Source: Dasania marina DSM 21967 (GTDB lineage Bacteria; Pseudomonadota; Gammaproteobacteria; Pseudomonadales; Dasaniaceae). From it: DNA of 64,000 nucleotides. The notes under the pieces were generated by a model that was not told the DNA's origin, did not search any database, and saw only the letters and a program-made list of their open reading frames with translations. How positions within the stretch are numbered: the stretch's first letter is position 1; each line of letters begins with the position of its first letter. The translations under genes and the position numbers were made by a program. This document shows, one piece after another, positions 26,392 through 37,250 of this stretch. The stretch covers positions 62,001 through 126,000 of the forward strand of contig NZ_KB891576.1 of NCBI RefSeq assembly GCF_000373485.1, written 5' to 3'.

Positions 26392-28455
26392 CTAATGCTG
26401 AGAAATATTTTTCAATATGCAATATTTCAAACGCTTAGGGTCTATAGGCTTACTGAGATAATCATCCATTCCTGCCGCCAAAAAACGCTCTTTATCGCCA
26501 ACCATGCCATGGGCTGTCATGGCAATAATAGGTATGCTATCCCAGTGTGATCGCCTGCGTATCTCCTGGGTGGCGGTAACACCATCCATCACAGGCATAT
26601 CGATATCCATAAAAATTAATGCATATTTTTCGCTATTGCTACCATCTATTTTAACAACGGCCTCTAAGCCATTGTCAACCACATCAACTTCCATATTAAA
26701 ATGTTCCAACATGCCTTTTGCTACAGTCTGATTTACCAGATTGTCTTCAGCAAGTAGCACTTTAAGGCCCGCGGGAATGTGCTCTTGTTTGTCATCAGCG
26801 TGCTTGTCAGCACCCTGCTGAGTGCTGATAGTAGCTGAGGAAGAAAGTGGCACCGGAATAAAAAAACTAAACTCAGCACCCTTACCTTTAACACTGCTTA
26901 CGCTGATGCCGCCGCCCATTAAATCAAGCAATTGCTGGCATATCGCTAAACCCAAGCCTGTGCCCCCATACTTTCTAGTCGTTGAACCATCCGCCTGCGT
27001 AAAAGCTTGAAATATTTTTTGCTGCTGCGCCAAGTCCAATCCTATGCCACTATCGACAACGGTAAATATCAAATCTATAGCGGCATCAGCACGCGCTATC
27101 GCACTGATAGATAAACGCACCTCGCCTTGATCAGAAAACTTAATAGCATTACTCAGTAAATTCGTTAACACCTGCATTACCCGCGACTCATCAGCGCGTA
27201 CAATGTCGGGAACAGTGTCAGCAATCTCAACAACTAACTGTAAGCCCTTCTCTTCTGCGGTATAGCTAAATAAGCGCTCTATTTTTAGTGCTAAGCCAGC
27301 CACCTCAAAATCTTGCTTATCTATCTCCAGCTTGCCTGCTTCGGCTTTAGAGTAATCTAAAATGTCATCTATAATTCTCAGTAATGAATGTGACGCTAAC
27401 TGTATATTGCCAATTTGCTCTTGCTGTTTATCGGATATAAGCGATTTCCCTAGCAGATAAGCCATACCTACCACCGCATTCATGGGGGTACGTATTTCAT
27501 GGCTCATCCTAGCTAAAAACTCACTTTTTGCCTTATTAGCCAGCTCAGCCTCTTGCCGCCGTAAGGTCTCCTGGCTCACTCGCTGAATTTCAACAATCAG
27601 GAACAAGCCAAAAACAATAATAAGAAAAACAATAATAATGCCAGCAATAACGGTTATTTTAAATTTACCCAAATCAGGGCCACCACGAAAGCTGCCATCA
27701 AAAAACCAACGAAAATGCCAGTTCGCCCCTGCTGACAAAAAACGCGTATCCAGTGAGTAAGCGATAGTCTCGACGACATCACCATTAACTGACAATGTTG
27801 CTAAACGCTCACCCACAATAGACTCTATGGAAAGCTGACCATTAAAGCCTGGCTCATTTTTTAGCAACGATAAATCATGTAACAATGCCTCTAGGTGAAC
27901 CACTGACACCACGAATAAACCTTGCTCATGACCACCGCCCACAGCACTGATCAATAAACTTCTTGCATCAGTCGCGTTGTCACTCATGGGATAAAAATAC
28001 AATCTGTCATCATTAGCGGCGGTTTTTACCGCGCCAGCAATTATTGAGTCAGGCATAAATTTGGCACCTACCTGTAACATAGAGTCAACAACTGAGGAAT
28101 GCATCACGGTGATTTCACCACTATCAGCTGCACGGCTAAGCACCGCAACCTCTACGGTGCGATTTTTCTCCCAACTGTATTCCAAGCGCTCTATAGCAGT
28201 AAAAAATTCATCTTCTGACACATACTCCGATGCCTCGTGATGTATCAGCACCGTCAATAAAGTTTCTTGATACTGCTGCAACCAACTCAGCCACGTACCG
28301 GAAGCATCTTGCGCCGCAACACTAGCCTGTTGTTGCCAAGAATTATGCGCTGCCCGCCATTGATCCATGGCGAATAAAACTATCATTGTGCTAATGAAAA
28401 CAAGAAAAATAAGGCCGCCTATAAATAGACGTATTGACGATGGTGAAACCCGCAT
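26392..28455 (-). CDS. Hybrid sensor histidine kinase (TorS-like partner of TorT)
   Basis: A 687-residue inner-membrane hybrid kinase. One membrane segment lies near residues 9-29 and a second near 265-290, with a periplasmic sensor domain of about 235 residues between them. A HisKA domain follows (phospho-His in [14 protein letters not shown]), then a HATPase (N box [14 protein letters not shown] box [19 protein letters not shown]), and a C-terminal receiver with its Asp in [14 protein letters not shown]. Unlike E. coli TorS it ends at the receiver, with no Hpt domain. The TorT-like periplasmic protein gene lies 10 bp upstream in the same transcript, so the two probably form one periplasmic sensing unit. 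The cognate response regulator is not in the window. Confidence 0.9.
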   Translation of the reverse strand: MRVSPSSIRLFIGGLIFLVFISTMIVLFAMDQWRAAHNSWQQQASVAAQDASGTWLSWLQQYQETLLTVLIHHEASEYVSEDEFFTAIERLEYSWEKNRTVEVAVLSRAADSGEITVMHSSVVDSMLQVGAKFMPDSIIAGAVKTAANDDRLYFYPMSDNATDARSLLISAVGGGHEQGLFVVSVVHLEALLHDLSLLKNEPGFNGQLSIESIVGERLATLSVNGDVVETIAYSLDTRFLSAGANWHFRWFFDGSFRGGPDLGKFKITVIAGIIIVFLIIVFGLFLIVEIQRVSQETLRRQEAELANKAKSEFLARMSHEIRTPMNAVVGMAYLLGKSLISDKQQEQIGNIQLASHSLLRIIDDILDYSKAEAGKLEIDKQDFEVAGLALKIERLFSYTAEEKGLQLVVEIADTVPDIVRADESRVMQVLTNLLSNAIKFSDQGEVRLSISAIARADAAIDLIFTVVDSGIGLDLAQQQKIFQAFTQADGSTTRKYGGTGLGLAICQQLLDLMGGGISVSSVKGKGAEFSFFIPVPLSSSATISTQQGADKHADDKQEHIPAGLKVLLAEDNLVNQTVAKGMLEHFNMEVDVVDNGLEAVVKIDGSNSEKYALIFMDIDMPVMDGVTATQEIRRRSHWDSIPIIAMTAHGMVGDKERFLAAGMDDYLSKPIDPKRLKYCILKNISQH

Positions 28456-28465
28456 AAACGCTCAG

Positions 28466-29536
28466 CTATTTAATGGATAGTTCAGCAGAAAAACCGTTAG
28501 GCGCTAAAATAGTGTCGGTATCAATATGCTGAATATTACTTTGATCGATGATTTGTACTCTAGGCCCCGCATGCTTATAAAAAGGCCTGCCCTCTAAAAC
28601 CCTTACCGCCTGATCTATGGCGATCTGCCCCTGCAACACGGCAGCAATACTGGGTGCTGCCAACACTTGCTTTCTGGCTATCGCATTATAAATACTGCGG
28701 GTCATATAAGAGGAAATTAATACCGGCTTGTTATCGCCGGGATAGCGTCTCATCATAGGTAAGGCGGCCAATATCGCTGCGGCATTACCCACTATCACAT
28801 CGATATCGTTATGTTCAGCAAAAGTTTTTTGTAATAACGCCCCTTGTACTTTACGACCCACATCACCGTATTGGGTAGTAATGATATTAATAGGATAGCC
28901 TGCTAAGGCATCCACTAAACCACGGTTACCCATTTCCACCCATGAAGCCGACTGTGGCCCGGGAAACCAAGCCACATTTAAAGGCCTTTGCTGCTGGCGC
29001 TGTAGCTCAATAATATATTGGCCGGTCACTGTGCCTACATGATAAAAAGAAACCAGTGAACGGGCACTCAACACTAGGCTAGACATGCCGTTAACTAGAT
29101 CGATAACCGGTATATTTTTGGCGATGAGCTCAGCAACTAAATCATTAAGGCCTTCACTATCTATAGCGGCAATAAGTACCGCCTGCGCGCCTTGCGCAAC
29201 ACATTGTTCTATCTGCTCTATCTGATAGTTCAAGTTATCATAGCCACCGGCCGGATAGAGCTCTAACGCCACTCCCAAACGTCGTGCCTCTTGCGCCACG
29301 CCATAATTTAGCGCCATCCAATAGTCATCTTTTAAATGGGGAATACTCACGCATAAGCGCCACTTTTTACTGGCCTTAGTTAGAGCGGTATAGTTAAGCT
29401 GCCTGCTCGCGCCCTCTATATTAAAAGAGTTTACTGCTGAATCCACCACCACAGGAAACCACGGCTTTTGCTGCGCCCATGTAGGCATAGACACAGCAAC
29501 GATTAAAAATGCAGCAATAATTTTTATTATATTCAT
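28466..29536 (-). CDS. TorT-like periplasmic sugar-binding-fold sensor protein
   Basis: A 356-residue exported protein with a signal peptide ending near WAQ (about residues 1-22) and a type I periplasmic-binding (LacI/ribose-binding) fold. The beginning WRLCVSIPHLKDDYWMALNYGVAQEA and the NIPVIDLVNG segment look like TorT. In E. coli, TorT binds TMAO and presents it to TorS to switch on TMAO respiration. Here it is followed 10 bp later by a hybrid kinase, so a two-protein sensor is likely. The ligand may not be TMAO: no torR, torC or torA is in the window. The ATG at 29536 gives a proper signal peptide. Confidence 0.85.
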   Translation of the reverse strand: MNIIKIIAAFLIVAVSMPTWAQQKPWFPVVVDSAVNSFNIEGASRQLNYTALTKASKKWRLCVSIPHLKDDYWMALNYGVAQEARRLGVALELYPAGGYDNLNYQIEQIEQCVAQGAQAVLIAAIDSEGLNDLVAELIAKNIPVIDLVNGMSSLVLSARSLVSFYHVGTVTGQYIIELQRQQQRPLNVAWFPGPQSASWVEMGNRGLVDALAGYPINIITTQYGDVGRKVQGALLQKTFAEHNDIDVIVGNAAAILAALPMMRRYPGDNKPVLISSYMTRSIYNAIARKQVLAAPSIAAVLQGQIAIDQAVRVLEGRPFYKHAGPRVQIIDQSNIQHIDTDTILAPNGFSAELSIK

Positions 29537-29634
29537 GCCCTGCCTTTTATTAATGGTCGCTATCTTATATAGCCCATAAAGCTAATAACGTACACCATTT
29601 CACACTGTTTAATAACCACGGTTAAACTCAGCTC

Positions 29635-29662
29635 AAAAAAAACGGCGCTAGTAGCGCCGTTT
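29635..29662 (-). terminator. Rho-independent terminator after guaA
   Basis: On the minus strand the near-perfect stem ACGGCGCTA/TAGCGCCGT (29642-29660) is followed by eight T residues (29635-29642). It lies 25 bp past the guaA stop. Confidence 0.88.
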
Positions 29663-29686
29663 CTTCAAGTGTTTAAACCGTTAACA

Positions 29687-31267
29687 CTACTCCCACTCTA
29701 TAGTGGCTGGCGGCTTGCTAGAAACATCATAAGTTACCCGCGACACACCACTAATTTCATTAATAATGCGGTTGGATACTTTTTCTAATAAATCATAGGG
29801 CAAGTGCGCCCATCTAGCCGTCATAAAGTCTATGGTTTCAACCGCACGCAGGGCAATCACGTAGGCATAGCGGCGAGCATCGCCCACCACACCCACCGAC
29901 TTAACCGGTAAAAACACCGCAAAAGATTGGCTGGTTTTGTGATACCAATCGGCAGCGTGCAGCTCTTCTAAAAAGATGGCATCGGCTTCGCGTAAAATAT
30001 CAGCATATTCTTTTTTCACTTCGCCTAAAATACGTACCCCCAAACCTGGGCCGGGGAAGGGATGCCTATAGACCATGTCATAAGGTAGGCCTAACTCTAA
30101 GCCCACTTTACGCACTTCGTCTTTAAATAATTCGCGCAGCGGCTCTACCAATTCAAACTGCATATCATCAGGCAAACCACCGACATTGTGGTGCGACTTT
30201 ATGACATGAGCCTTACCGGTAGCGGCAGCAGCAGATTCAATCACGTCAGGGTAAATCGTACCCTGCGCCAACCATTTCACATTTTTTAATTTTGATGCTT
30301 CTTCATCAAAAATATCAATAAAGGTATTGCCTATGATTTTTCGTTTTTTCTCTGGGTCGCTTTCGCCCTTAAGATTATTCAAAAACAATTCTTCGGCATC
30401 AGCGCGTATCACTTTTACACCCATGTTTTTGGCGAACATCTCCATGACTTGGACGCCTTCGTTTTTGCGCAGTAGGCCATTGTCGACAAATACACAGGTT
30501 AGCTGATCACCTATAGCGCGATGTAATAAAGCCGCCACCACGGAAGAGTCCACCCCGCCGGATAAGCCTAGTAAAACTTTATCGCCGCCTACCTTCGCTT
30601 TTACATTGGCAATAGCATCTTCAATAATATTGGCCGCTGTCCACAAAGCGTCACAGCCACATAACTCTAATAACAGGTGCTCAAAAATACGCTTGCCCTG
30701 TAGGGTATGGGTCACTTCAGGGTGAAACTGCACACCAAAAAAGCGTTTCTCGGGGTGATACATGCCTGCGATGGGACAAGATTCCGTAGAGGCCATTAAC
30801 TCAAAGCCTTCGGGCATCACTACCACCTTATCGCCATGGCTCATCCACACATCCAACAACGCCGCACCGGTGTCGGTGTTTACATGGTCTTTAATATCGT
30901 GCAGCAAGGCTGATTCGCCTTCGACCTTAACCTGGGCATAACCAAACTCGTGTATCTCAGAACCTTCTACCTTGCCGCCCATTTGCTCGGCCATGGTTTG
31001 CATGCCGTAGCATATACCTAATACCGGCACACCCAAATTAAACACTAACTCTGGTGCACGGGGCGATTGCGCCTTGGTAACTGATTCTGGGCCGCCCGCT
31101 AAAATAATGCCCTTGGGATTAAACGCTTTAATATCTTCATCGCTAATATCAAAGGCACGTATCTCACAATACACGCCTATTTCACGCACTCGACGTGCAA
31201 TCAGCTGGGTATATTGCGAGCCAAAATCTAAAATTAAAACTTTCTGGGCGTGAATATCACGTGGCAT
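29687..31267 (-). CDS. guaA: GMP synthase (glutamine-hydrolysing)
   Basis: The 526-residue enzyme converts XMP to GMP with ATP and glutamine. The N-terminal class I amidotransferase has its nucleophile Cys in VLGICYGMQ and the catalytic His/Glu in [11 protein letters not shown]. The ATP pyrophosphatase domain has the P-loop-like [20 protein letters not shown]. The C-terminal dimerisation domain is marked by [17 protein letters not shown] and ends in the conserved [22 protein letters not shown]. It is downstream of guaB, as in most bacteria, but an intrinsic terminator lies between the two genes. All key residues are present. Confidence 0.98.
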   Translation of the reverse strand: MPRDIHAQKVLILDFGSQYTQLIARRVREIGVYCEIRAFDISDEDIKAFNPKGIILAGGPESVTKAQSPRAPELVFNLGVPVLGICYGMQTMAEQMGGKVEGSEIHEFGYAQVKVEGESALLHDIKDHVNTDTGAALLDVWMSHGDKVVVMPEGFELMASTESCPIAGMYHPEKRFFGVQFHPEVTHTLQGKRIFEHLLLELCGCDALWTAANIIEDAIANVKAKVGGDKVLLGLSGGVDSSVVAALLHRAIGDQLTCVFVDNGLLRKNEGVQVMEMFAKNMGVKVIRADAEELFLNNLKGESDPEKKRKIIGNTFIDIFDEEASKLKNVKWLAQGTIYPDVIESAAAATGKAHVIKSHHNVGGLPDDMQFELVEPLRELFKDEVRKVGLELGLPYDMVYRHPFPGPGLGVRILGEVKKEYADILREADAIFLEELHAADWYHKTSQSFAVFLPVKSVGVVGDARRYAYVIALRAVETIDFMTARWAHLPYDLLEKVSNRIINEISGVSRVTYDVSSKPPATIEWE

Positions 31268-31322
31268 AGTCAGCGATCTCTAAAACAATAAAAAAGAAAA
31301 GGTCATTACACATAAGTAAAAA

Positions 31323-31343
31323 GGGGCAGCCTGTGGCTGCCCC
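31323..31343 (-). terminator. Terminator or attenuator between guaB and guaA
   Basis: The stem GGGGCAGCC/GGCTGCCCC with a 3-base loop is followed on the minus strand by five T residues (31318-31322). It starts 10 bp after the guaB stop and 50 bp before the guaA ATG, so it should reduce read-through from guaB into guaA. Confidence 0.75.
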
Positions 31344-31352
31344 TGCTACTGT

Positions 31353-32822
31353 TTATGCGCGTGGATAATTCGGTGCTTCCTTGGTGATACTGACGTCATG
31401 CACATGACTTTCGTTCATGCCTGCGGCAGTCACCTGCACAAACTTAGGTTTAGTGCGCATGGTTTGCATATCGGGGCTGCCGGTATAACCCATGGCCGAA
31501 CATAAACCGCCCATTAATTGATGCACTATGGCCGACAAAGGGCCTTTATACGGTACCCGGCCTTCTATGCCTTCGGGTACTAATTTTTCTACCCCGCCAT
31601 CGACACTTTGAAAGTATCTATCACTAGAGCCTTGCGTTTGTGCCATAGCACCCAACGAGCCCATGCCGCGGTAGGATTTATAAGTACGGCCTTGGTACAA
31701 CTCTACTTCGCCAGGCGCCTCTTCCGTGCCGGCAAACATGCTGCCCATCATCACCGAGCTAGCGCCAGCGGCTATGGCTTTAGATATATCGCCAGAAAAA
31801 CGTATACCGCCATCGGCTATCACTGGCACATCGTGCTCACGTAGGGCCATGGCAACATTGGCTATCGCTGACATTTGTGGCACACCTATACCCGTAACTA
31901 TACGCGTAGTACAAATAGAGCCTGGGCCTATACCCACTTTAACCGCGTCGGCACCGGCTTCAACCAAGGCCAAAGCAGCCTCAGCCGTGGCGATATTACC
32001 ACCCACCACTTGTATTTCGGGGTATTTTTGTTTGATTAAGCGCACACGCTCAATTACGTTTTTAGAATGGCCGTGTGCGGTATCAACGACCAACACATCC
32101 ACACCCGCCTCTATTAATGCCGCAACGCGGTCATCGGTATCGGCACTGGTACCCACAGACGCACCCACCCGTAAACGACCGTCGTGGTCTTTACAAGCTT
32201 TGGGATAGGTTTGCGCCTTGTTCATATCTTTAACAGTAATCATGCCGCACAATTTAAAGTCGTCATTAACCACTAATACTTTTTCTATGCGGTGTTTGTG
32301 TAATAGCTCACGTACCACTTCTAAATCTTCACCTTCTTTCACGGTGACTAATTTTTCTTTAGAGGTCATGATTTTAGCAACGGGAGCATTGAGATCTGTT
32401 TCAAAGCGCACATCACGGCTGGTGACTATGCCCACTAAATCGCCCTTATCAATAACCGGGACACCGGAGATATTATATTTCTCACGGATCTCAAACAATT
32501 TAGAGATGGGTTCATCGGCATTAATGGTAATAGGATCTTTTACCACGCCACTTTCATATTTTTTAACTGAGCGCACCTGCTGGGCCTGCTCGGCTATGGT
32601 CATGCTTTTATGAATAATGCCTATGCCGCCCTCTTGCGCAATGGCAATGGCTAGGCGAGCTTCGGTCACCGTATCCATAGCCGCCGAGACCAGTGGCATG
32701 TTTAGGGTGATACCGCGAGTGAGGCGCGTAGTTAAATCGACATCTTTTGCGGTGACTTCAGAATAGCCAGGCAGCAATAAAACATCGTCGAAGGTTAAGG
32801 CTTGTTCAGCAATGCGCAACAT
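31353..32822 (-). CDS. guaB: Inosine-5'-monophosphate dehydrogenase
   Basis: A 489-residue IMP dehydrogenase, the committed step to guanine nucleotides (IMP to XMP with NAD). The N-terminus [23 protein letters not shown] is diagnostic. A CBS-domain pair is inserted at about 95-210 ([22 protein letters not shown] and [11 protein letters not shown]). The active-site loop holds the catalytic Cys in [13 protein letters not shown], and the mobile flap follows (RGMGSLGAM, then [10 protein letters not shown]-like [13 protein letters not shown]). The length is standard. About 215 bp upstream separate it from divergent xseA and contain both promoters; no riboswitch was recognised. Confidence 0.98.
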   Translation of the reverse strand: MLRIAEQALTFDDVLLLPGYSEVTAKDVDLTTRLTRGITLNMPLVSAAMDTVTEARLAIAIAQEGGIGIIHKSMTIAEQAQQVRSVKKYESGVVKDPITINADEPISKLFEIREKYNISGVPVIDKGDLVGIVTSRDVRFETDLNAPVAKIMTSKEKLVTVKEGEDLEVVRELLHKHRIEKVLVVNDDFKLCGMITVKDMNKAQTYPKACKDHDGRLRVGASVGTSADTDDRVAALIEAGVDVLVVDTAHGHSKNVIERVRLIKQKYPEIQVVGGNIATAEAALALVEAGADAVKVGIGPGSICTTRIVTGIGVPQMSAIANVAMALREHDVPVIADGGIRFSGDISKAIAAGASSVMMGSMFAGTEEAPGEVELYQGRTYKSYRGMGSLGAMAQTQGSSDRYFQSVDGGVEKLVPEGIEGRVPYKGPLSAIVHQLMGGLCSAMGYTGSPDMQTMRTKPKFVQVTAAGMNESHVHDVSITKEAPNYPRA

Positions 32823-33037
32823 ATTAGATTCCAGTTGATCTGCTGTAAAAAGAAACGCCGCTTTGACACGGGTATAAATTAGCCCCGCATTGTAAGCTAT
32901 TGATAAGCCAAGGTAAATACGAAAGCCCTGTGTTTATGGGGCTTTCCTAAAACTAAGCCAAACCTTATCCCAGCCCTAAACCCAGCTACAGCGACAAGAA
33001 CTTATGCAATTACAAGGGTTTATGTTTCAATAGCGCC

Positions 33038-34402
33038 ATGCTTACACCTCAAAACCCCGCCAATAATCGCACCGTACTCAGCGTAGCTGAGCTTAATCGC
33101 CAGGCCAAACGCTTACTGGAATCGGAATTTCCCAATGTTTGGATAGAGGGCGAGCTTTCCAACTTCTCGCAGCCCTCCTCCGGCCATTGGTATTTTAGTT
33201 TAAAGGATGCCAGCGCCCAAGTGCGCTGCGCCATGTTTCGCGGCAGTAATTTGCGGCTACGGTTTCAACCTCAGGCTGGGCAAAAAGTGGTAATTAGAGC
33301 CAAGCTCAGCCTGTACGAGGCTCGCGGCGACTATCAGTTAATCGCCGAATATATGGAGCCCGCCGGTGCCGGCGACTTGGCTCGTGCCTTTGAAGAGCTA
33401 AAAGCTAAGCTTAGCTTAGAAGGCCTGTTTGACCCTGCCATAAAACAAGCCCTACCCGAACACCCCAAGCACATAGCCGTTATCACCTCCCCCACGGGGG
33501 CTGCCATCCGCGACATTTTAACGGTACTCAAACGCCGCCACGCCGGCATACGGGTCACCATTTTACCGGTGGCGGTACAGGGCAATGAGGCGGCCGGGCA
33601 AATAGCTAAGGCTATAGCCACCGCCAACCACTTGGCCGCCAGCGAGCAGGCCAGCTTTGATGTTATTTTGCTAGGTAGAGGTGGCGGCTCACAAGAGGAT
33701 TTATGGGCCTTTAACGAGGAGATAGTTGCCCGCGCCATCGCCGCCAGCGAGTTGCCCTTGGTTAGCGCGGTAGGCCACGAGACCGATTTCACCATAGCCG
33801 ACTTTTGCGCCGACCTGCGGGCTGCCACCCCCTCGGCCGCAGCCGAGCTGCTCAGCCCCGACCTCAGCGAACAAATAGCAACGCTGGCAGGCTACCAGCA
33901 ATGGTTAATCAGCTTTATGCAGCAGCGACTCAAGCAGCAGCAACAGCAATTGGGCTGGCTGTCCAGCCGCCTGCGCCACCCCGGTAGCCGTTTAGCAGAA
34001 CAACAGCAACGGCTGGATGAATTAGACATACGTCTGCAACAGGCCTGGCAGAAAAACCGCAACCACAACAGCCATCGCGCCGACTTGCTGCGTATACGCC
34101 TACAGGCTTGTCAGCCTCTTAGCTTAATCAACGGCCTGCGCCAGCACAGCCTCAACCTGTTAAAACAGCTGAAACAGTTACACGCGCAACAATTACAGCG
34201 ACAGCAACAACAGCTGAAGAGCACCATGCAACGGCTGCACACGGTCAGCCCGCTGGCGACCTTAGAGCGGGGTTATTCCATACTGTCGGATCAGCGAGGG
34301 CAAGTAATCAACAAGATTGAGCAAGTACAGGCAGGCCAGCAATTAGAAGCCAAGCTCAGTAACGGCAGGCTCAGCTGCGTGGTGGCCGATGTTGGTAAGT
34401 AA
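33038..34402 (+). CDS. xseA: Exodeoxyribonuclease VII large subunit
   Basis: A 454-residue XseA. The N-terminal OB-fold domain (about 10-105) includes FPNVWIEGELSNFSQPSSGHWYFSLKD. The catalytic domain carries KHIAVITSPTGAAIRDIL and ILLGRGGGSQEDLWAFNEE, with SAVGHETDFTIADFCADLRAATPSAAAE. A long glutamine-rich coiled coil (about 285-400) follows, and the C-terminal beta segment reads ATLERGYSILSDQRG. With XseB it degrades single-stranded DNA. xseB is not in the window. It is divergent from guaB, the usual gammaproteobacterial arrangement, and ends 7 bp from the convergent CRP-like gene with no terminator between them. Confidence 0.97.
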   Translation: MLTPQNPANNRTVLSVAELNRQAKRLLESEFPNVWIEGELSNFSQPSSGHWYFSLKDASAQVRCAMFRGSNLRLRFQPQAGQKVVIRAKLSLYEARGDYQLIAEYMEPAGAGDLARAFEELKAKLSLEGLFDPAIKQALPEHPKHIAVITSPTGAAIRDILTVLKRRHAGIRVTILPVAVQGNEAAGQIAKAIATANHLAASEQASFDVILLGRGGGSQEDLWAFNEEIVARAIAASELPLVSAVGHETDFTIADFCADLRAATPSAAAELLSPDLSEQIATLAGYQQWLISFMQQRLKQQQQQLGWLSSRLRHPGSRLAEQQQRLDELDIRLQQAWQKNRNHNSHRADLLRIRLQACQPLSLINGLRQHSLNLLKQLKQLHAQQLQRQQQQLKSTMQRLHTVSPLATLERGYSILSDQRGQVINKIEQVQAGQQLEAKLSNGRLSCVVADVGK

Positions 34403-34409
34403 AAACGGG

Positions 34410-35060
34410 TTAATATTCCGACGGTAAGCGGCCGTGAATAATAATTTGTCGGCCCTCAAAGCTAATATAGTCACCCGCCACCAAGTCTTTGAGTATGCGC
34501 GCCACCATCTCGCGAGAGGCACCCACCCTATCGGCTATATCCTGCTGGGTAAGCTTCTCGGGGATAATAGAACTCACTTCATCTCTGGGCGTAGCCATAT
34601 CACTGAGCACATTAACCACCCGGCCATAAACATCTTGCAGCGCCAGCAACTTCACATCCAAGGTCAACTTACGCACTCTACGAGCGAGGTTGCGTATTAG
34701 CACCTTTGCGATATTGGGCTGCTCATCTAAAACCCGGTTAAAGTCCTCTTTATAAATAATACAAAAATTCGATTTATCCATGGTGCGCACGGAGGCTGAG
34801 CGCTTATCGTCATCCAGCAGTGCCAGCTCACCAAAATGCTCACCGGCCTTCATGGTATTCATAATAAATTCCTTGCCCGCCTTATCGCTGCAATACACCT
34901 TTACTCGGCCCGAATTAATGATGTACAGGGAGTCGGCATAATCCCCTTCATTAATCACCACGGTGTTTTTAGCATAAGTGCGCACTACCACTTTCTCCGC
35001 CATTAATGCTAGCTCCTGCGGATTTAAGCCCTTGAAAATATCCAGTTTTCCGAGAATCAT
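34410..35060 (-). CDS. CRP/FNR-family transcriptional regulator (CRP-like)
   Basis: A regulator of about 216 residues. The N-terminal cyclic-nucleotide-binding fold contains the phosphate-binding-cassette sequence GEHFGELALLDDDKRSASVR, whose Glu, Arg and Ser match the cAMP contacts of E. coli CRP. The C-terminal helix-turn-helix TQQDIADRVGASREMVARILKDL closely follows the CRP recognition motif. No FNR-type cysteines are seen, so cAMP or a related nucleotide is the likely ligand. The ATG at 35060 is chosen; a GTG four codons upstream is also possible. It diverges from a class III adenylate/guanylate cyclase gene about 290 bp away, suggesting a local cyclic-nucleotide circuit. A separate global crp could exist elsewhere. 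Confidence 0.88.
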   Translation of the reverse strand: MILGKLDIFKGLNPQELALMAEKVVVRTYAKNTVVINEGDYADSLYIINSGRVKVYCSDKAGKEFIMNTMKAGEHFGELALLDDDKRSASVRTMDKSNFCIIYKEDFNRVLDEQPNIAKVLIRNLARRVRKLTLDVKLLALQDVYGRVVNVLSDMATPRDEVSSIIPEKLTQQDIADRVGASREMVARILKDLVAGDYISFEGRQIIIHGRLPSEY

Positions 35061-35352
35061 TATTATTACCACTTATTATAATTGTTATTCTCAAGGCTAA
35101 GCGCACACGGCCATCCCTTGACTCCATCCCATGGCACGAACGGTAGCTCCGCTACCTTTCTACCACCTTGCCCCACGTAATAGTGCCAAAAATATAACAC
35201 AGCATTGCCACATTGCCAGTTTTCACTTATTGACTACCCCAATACGGTACTATCGCTTTAGCCATACTAGGATATACTTAATTGCGTTTGCTCAGTAGTA
35301 GCGGCTAAATATCCAATAATACTAAAAAAAATATCCTTAGCATGGTGGCTCT

Positions 35353-36858
35353 ATGAACACACTCACTCCCGGCCACGTAGCCGCAGCCAACAGGCCATCT
35401 AAAAATTGGCCGGCAACAGCCCGCCTGATTATTACTGCCACCACCGAACTCTATAGCAACCAATACCAACAACACGGTGTCATCCATAGCGATTTTAGCA
35501 AACTACTTATCGCCGCCGAAAAACTAGAGCAGCTCAGCCTACAACAGGAGCACGGCGCCATACCCGAGCACCAAAAAATCTGGCACGACCTACGAAATGT
35601 AATGGCTGCCCTGCAAGGCTACGTAGAGTTAATTCAAGAAGAACAACAGGTCGATGAAAAATCCCAGCAGCAGCTAGAACACATAGACCGCCTCACCCTG
35701 CAATTACTAGAGTTTGATAACAAACACAAATTTCCGGCCAGCAGCTTATACACCGACAATACCGCTAACCCCAAGCTCGTTGTTAGCGGTAGTATTTTAA
35801 TAGTCGATGACCAACGTGAAAGCCGCGAGCTAATACGCCGCCACTTACTGCGCGACCAACACCAAGTGCTAGAGGCTGCATCCGGGCCAGAAATGCTAGC
35901 GCTGCTAGAGCACCAAACGGTAGACCTCATACTGCTAGATTTAATTCTACCCGAGATGGATGGCCACGAACTGCTGGCGCGACTGAAACAACATCAGAAA
36001 TGGCGTGCCATACCCGTTATCGTAATATCGGGCAATAAAGATACCGAGCGCGTAATACGCTGCATAGAAGCCGGCGCCGAAGATTATTTATTCAAACCTA
36101 TTAACCCTGTACTACTAAAAGCGCGCATTAGCGCAGGGGTTGAGCGTAAGCGCTGGCTAGACAAAGAGCAGCGCTATAGGCATGAGCTGGAAAAAAGCCA
36201 AACCTTTATCCGCAAAATTTTTGGCCGCTATGTTTCTGAAGAGATAGCCGACACCCTATTACAAAACCCCGACGCCCTAGACTTGGGTGGCACCCAGTGC
36301 AAAGCCACCATCATGATGGCTGACATACGCGGTTTCACCACCATAGCCGAGCAATTACCGCCACAACAGGTGGTACGCTTGCTTAATAATTATTTAGGCG
36401 CCATGTCTGAAATCATTATGAATCACAATGGCACTGTTAATGAATTTATCGGTGACGCCATACTGGCTATATTCGGCGCCCCCATAAACCGCGAAGACGA
36501 TAGCGACAGAGCCATACAGTGCGCACTGGCCATGCAAAACGCTATGGCCACTATCAACCAACAAAACATAAAAGAATACTTACCCGCTATACAAATGGGT
36601 ATTAGCATCAATACCGGGCCAGTCATCGCCGGCAACATAGGCTCTTTAAAGCGCACCAAATACGGTGTGGTTGGCCACACCGTTAATCAAACAGCACGGA
36701 TAGAAGATGCTTGCCCTGCCGGTAAAATCCTTATTTCTGAATCCACCCTAATCGACTCTACCGCCATACTGTCCATAGGCAAAAGCCAAACCATACAAGC
36801 CAAAGGCATCTTAGCTGCCATCAATATTTTTCAGCTCAACGATGCCGCCCTTCCATAA
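35353..36858 (+). CDS. HisKA-like/receiver/class III nucleotide cyclase fusion protein
   Basis: A 501-residue soluble signalling protein in three parts. Residues about 70-130 resemble a histidine-kinase dimerisation helix pair with the H-box-like HDLRNVMAALQGYVE, but no ATPase domain follows. A receiver domain at about 148-265 has VDDQRESRELI, the phospho-acceptor Asp in LILLDLILPEMDG and a Lys in YLFKPINP. The C-terminal class III cyclase (about 305-480) carries the metal Asp motifs MMADIRGFTTIAEQL and FIGDAILAIFGAP and later KRTKYGVVGHTVNQTARIE. Phosphorylation would control cAMP (or cGMP) synthesis. A stand-alone receiver and a kinase follow in the same operon (gaps of 12 and 8 bp). Confidence 0.88.
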   Translation: MNTLTPGHVAAANRPSKNWPATARLIITATTELYSNQYQQHGVIHSDFSKLLIAAEKLEQLSLQQEHGAIPEHQKIWHDLRNVMAALQGYVELIQEEQQVDEKSQQQLEHIDRLTLQLLEFDNKHKFPASSLYTDNTANPKLVVSGSILIVDDQRESRELIRRHLLRDQHQVLEAASGPEMLALLEHQTVDLILLDLILPEMDGHELLARLKQHQKWRAIPVIVISGNKDTERVIRCIEAGAEDYLFKPINPVLLKARISAGVERKRWLDKEQRYRHELEKSQTFIRKIFGRYVSEEIADTLLQNPDALDLGGTQCKATIMMADIRGFTTIAEQLPPQQVVRLLNNYLGAMSEIIMNHNGTVNEFIGDAILAIFGAPINREDDSDRAIQCALAMQNAMATINQQNIKEYLPAIQMGISINTGPVIAGNIGSLKRTKYGVVGHTVNQTARIEDACPAGKILISESTLIDSTAILSIGKSQTIQAKGILAAINIFQLNDAALP

Positions 36859-36870
36859 ACAGGACAGACT

Positions 36871-37242
36871 ATGGACACCATTTTATTAGTAGAAGATAAC
36901 GAAATGAACCGCGACATGCTGTCGCGACGCTTGCAGCGTAAAGGTTATAAAGTGGTATCCGCCATTAACGGTGAAGATGCGGTCACCATAGCCAAGCAGT
37001 TGAAACCCCACCTCATTCTAATGGATATGGAACTGCCCATTAAAGACGGCTGGACCGCCAGCAAAGAAATCAAACAACTACTACCTAGCATTCCCATTAT
37101 CGCCCTCACCGCCCATGCCTTTGAGGGCGACAAAGAAAAGGCCTTAGCGGCGGGTTGTAATGACTACGCCACCAAACCAGTAGACTTTAATGCCCTGCTG
37201 GGCTTACTCAGTCGCTACCACGACAAAAACTACCAAATATAA
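36871..37242 (+). CDS. Stand-alone response-regulator receiver (CheY-like)
   Basis: A 123-residue single receiver domain: ILLVEDNEMNRDMLSRRLQRKGY, phospho-acceptor Asp in HLILMDMELPIKDG, and the switch residues in IIALTAHAF and YATKPVDF. There is no output domain. Its place between a receiver-cyclase protein and a histidine kinase suggests a shuttle or phosphate sink in one phosphorelay. The operon order is cyclase, receiver, kinase. Confidence 0.9.
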   Translation: MDTILLVEDNEMNRDMLSRRLQRKGYKVVSAINGEDAVTIAKQLKPHLILMDMELPIKDGWTASKEIKQLLPSIPIIALTAHAFEGDKEKALAAGCNDYATKPVDFNALLGLLSRYHDKNYQI

Positions 37243-37250
37243 AAACCATC

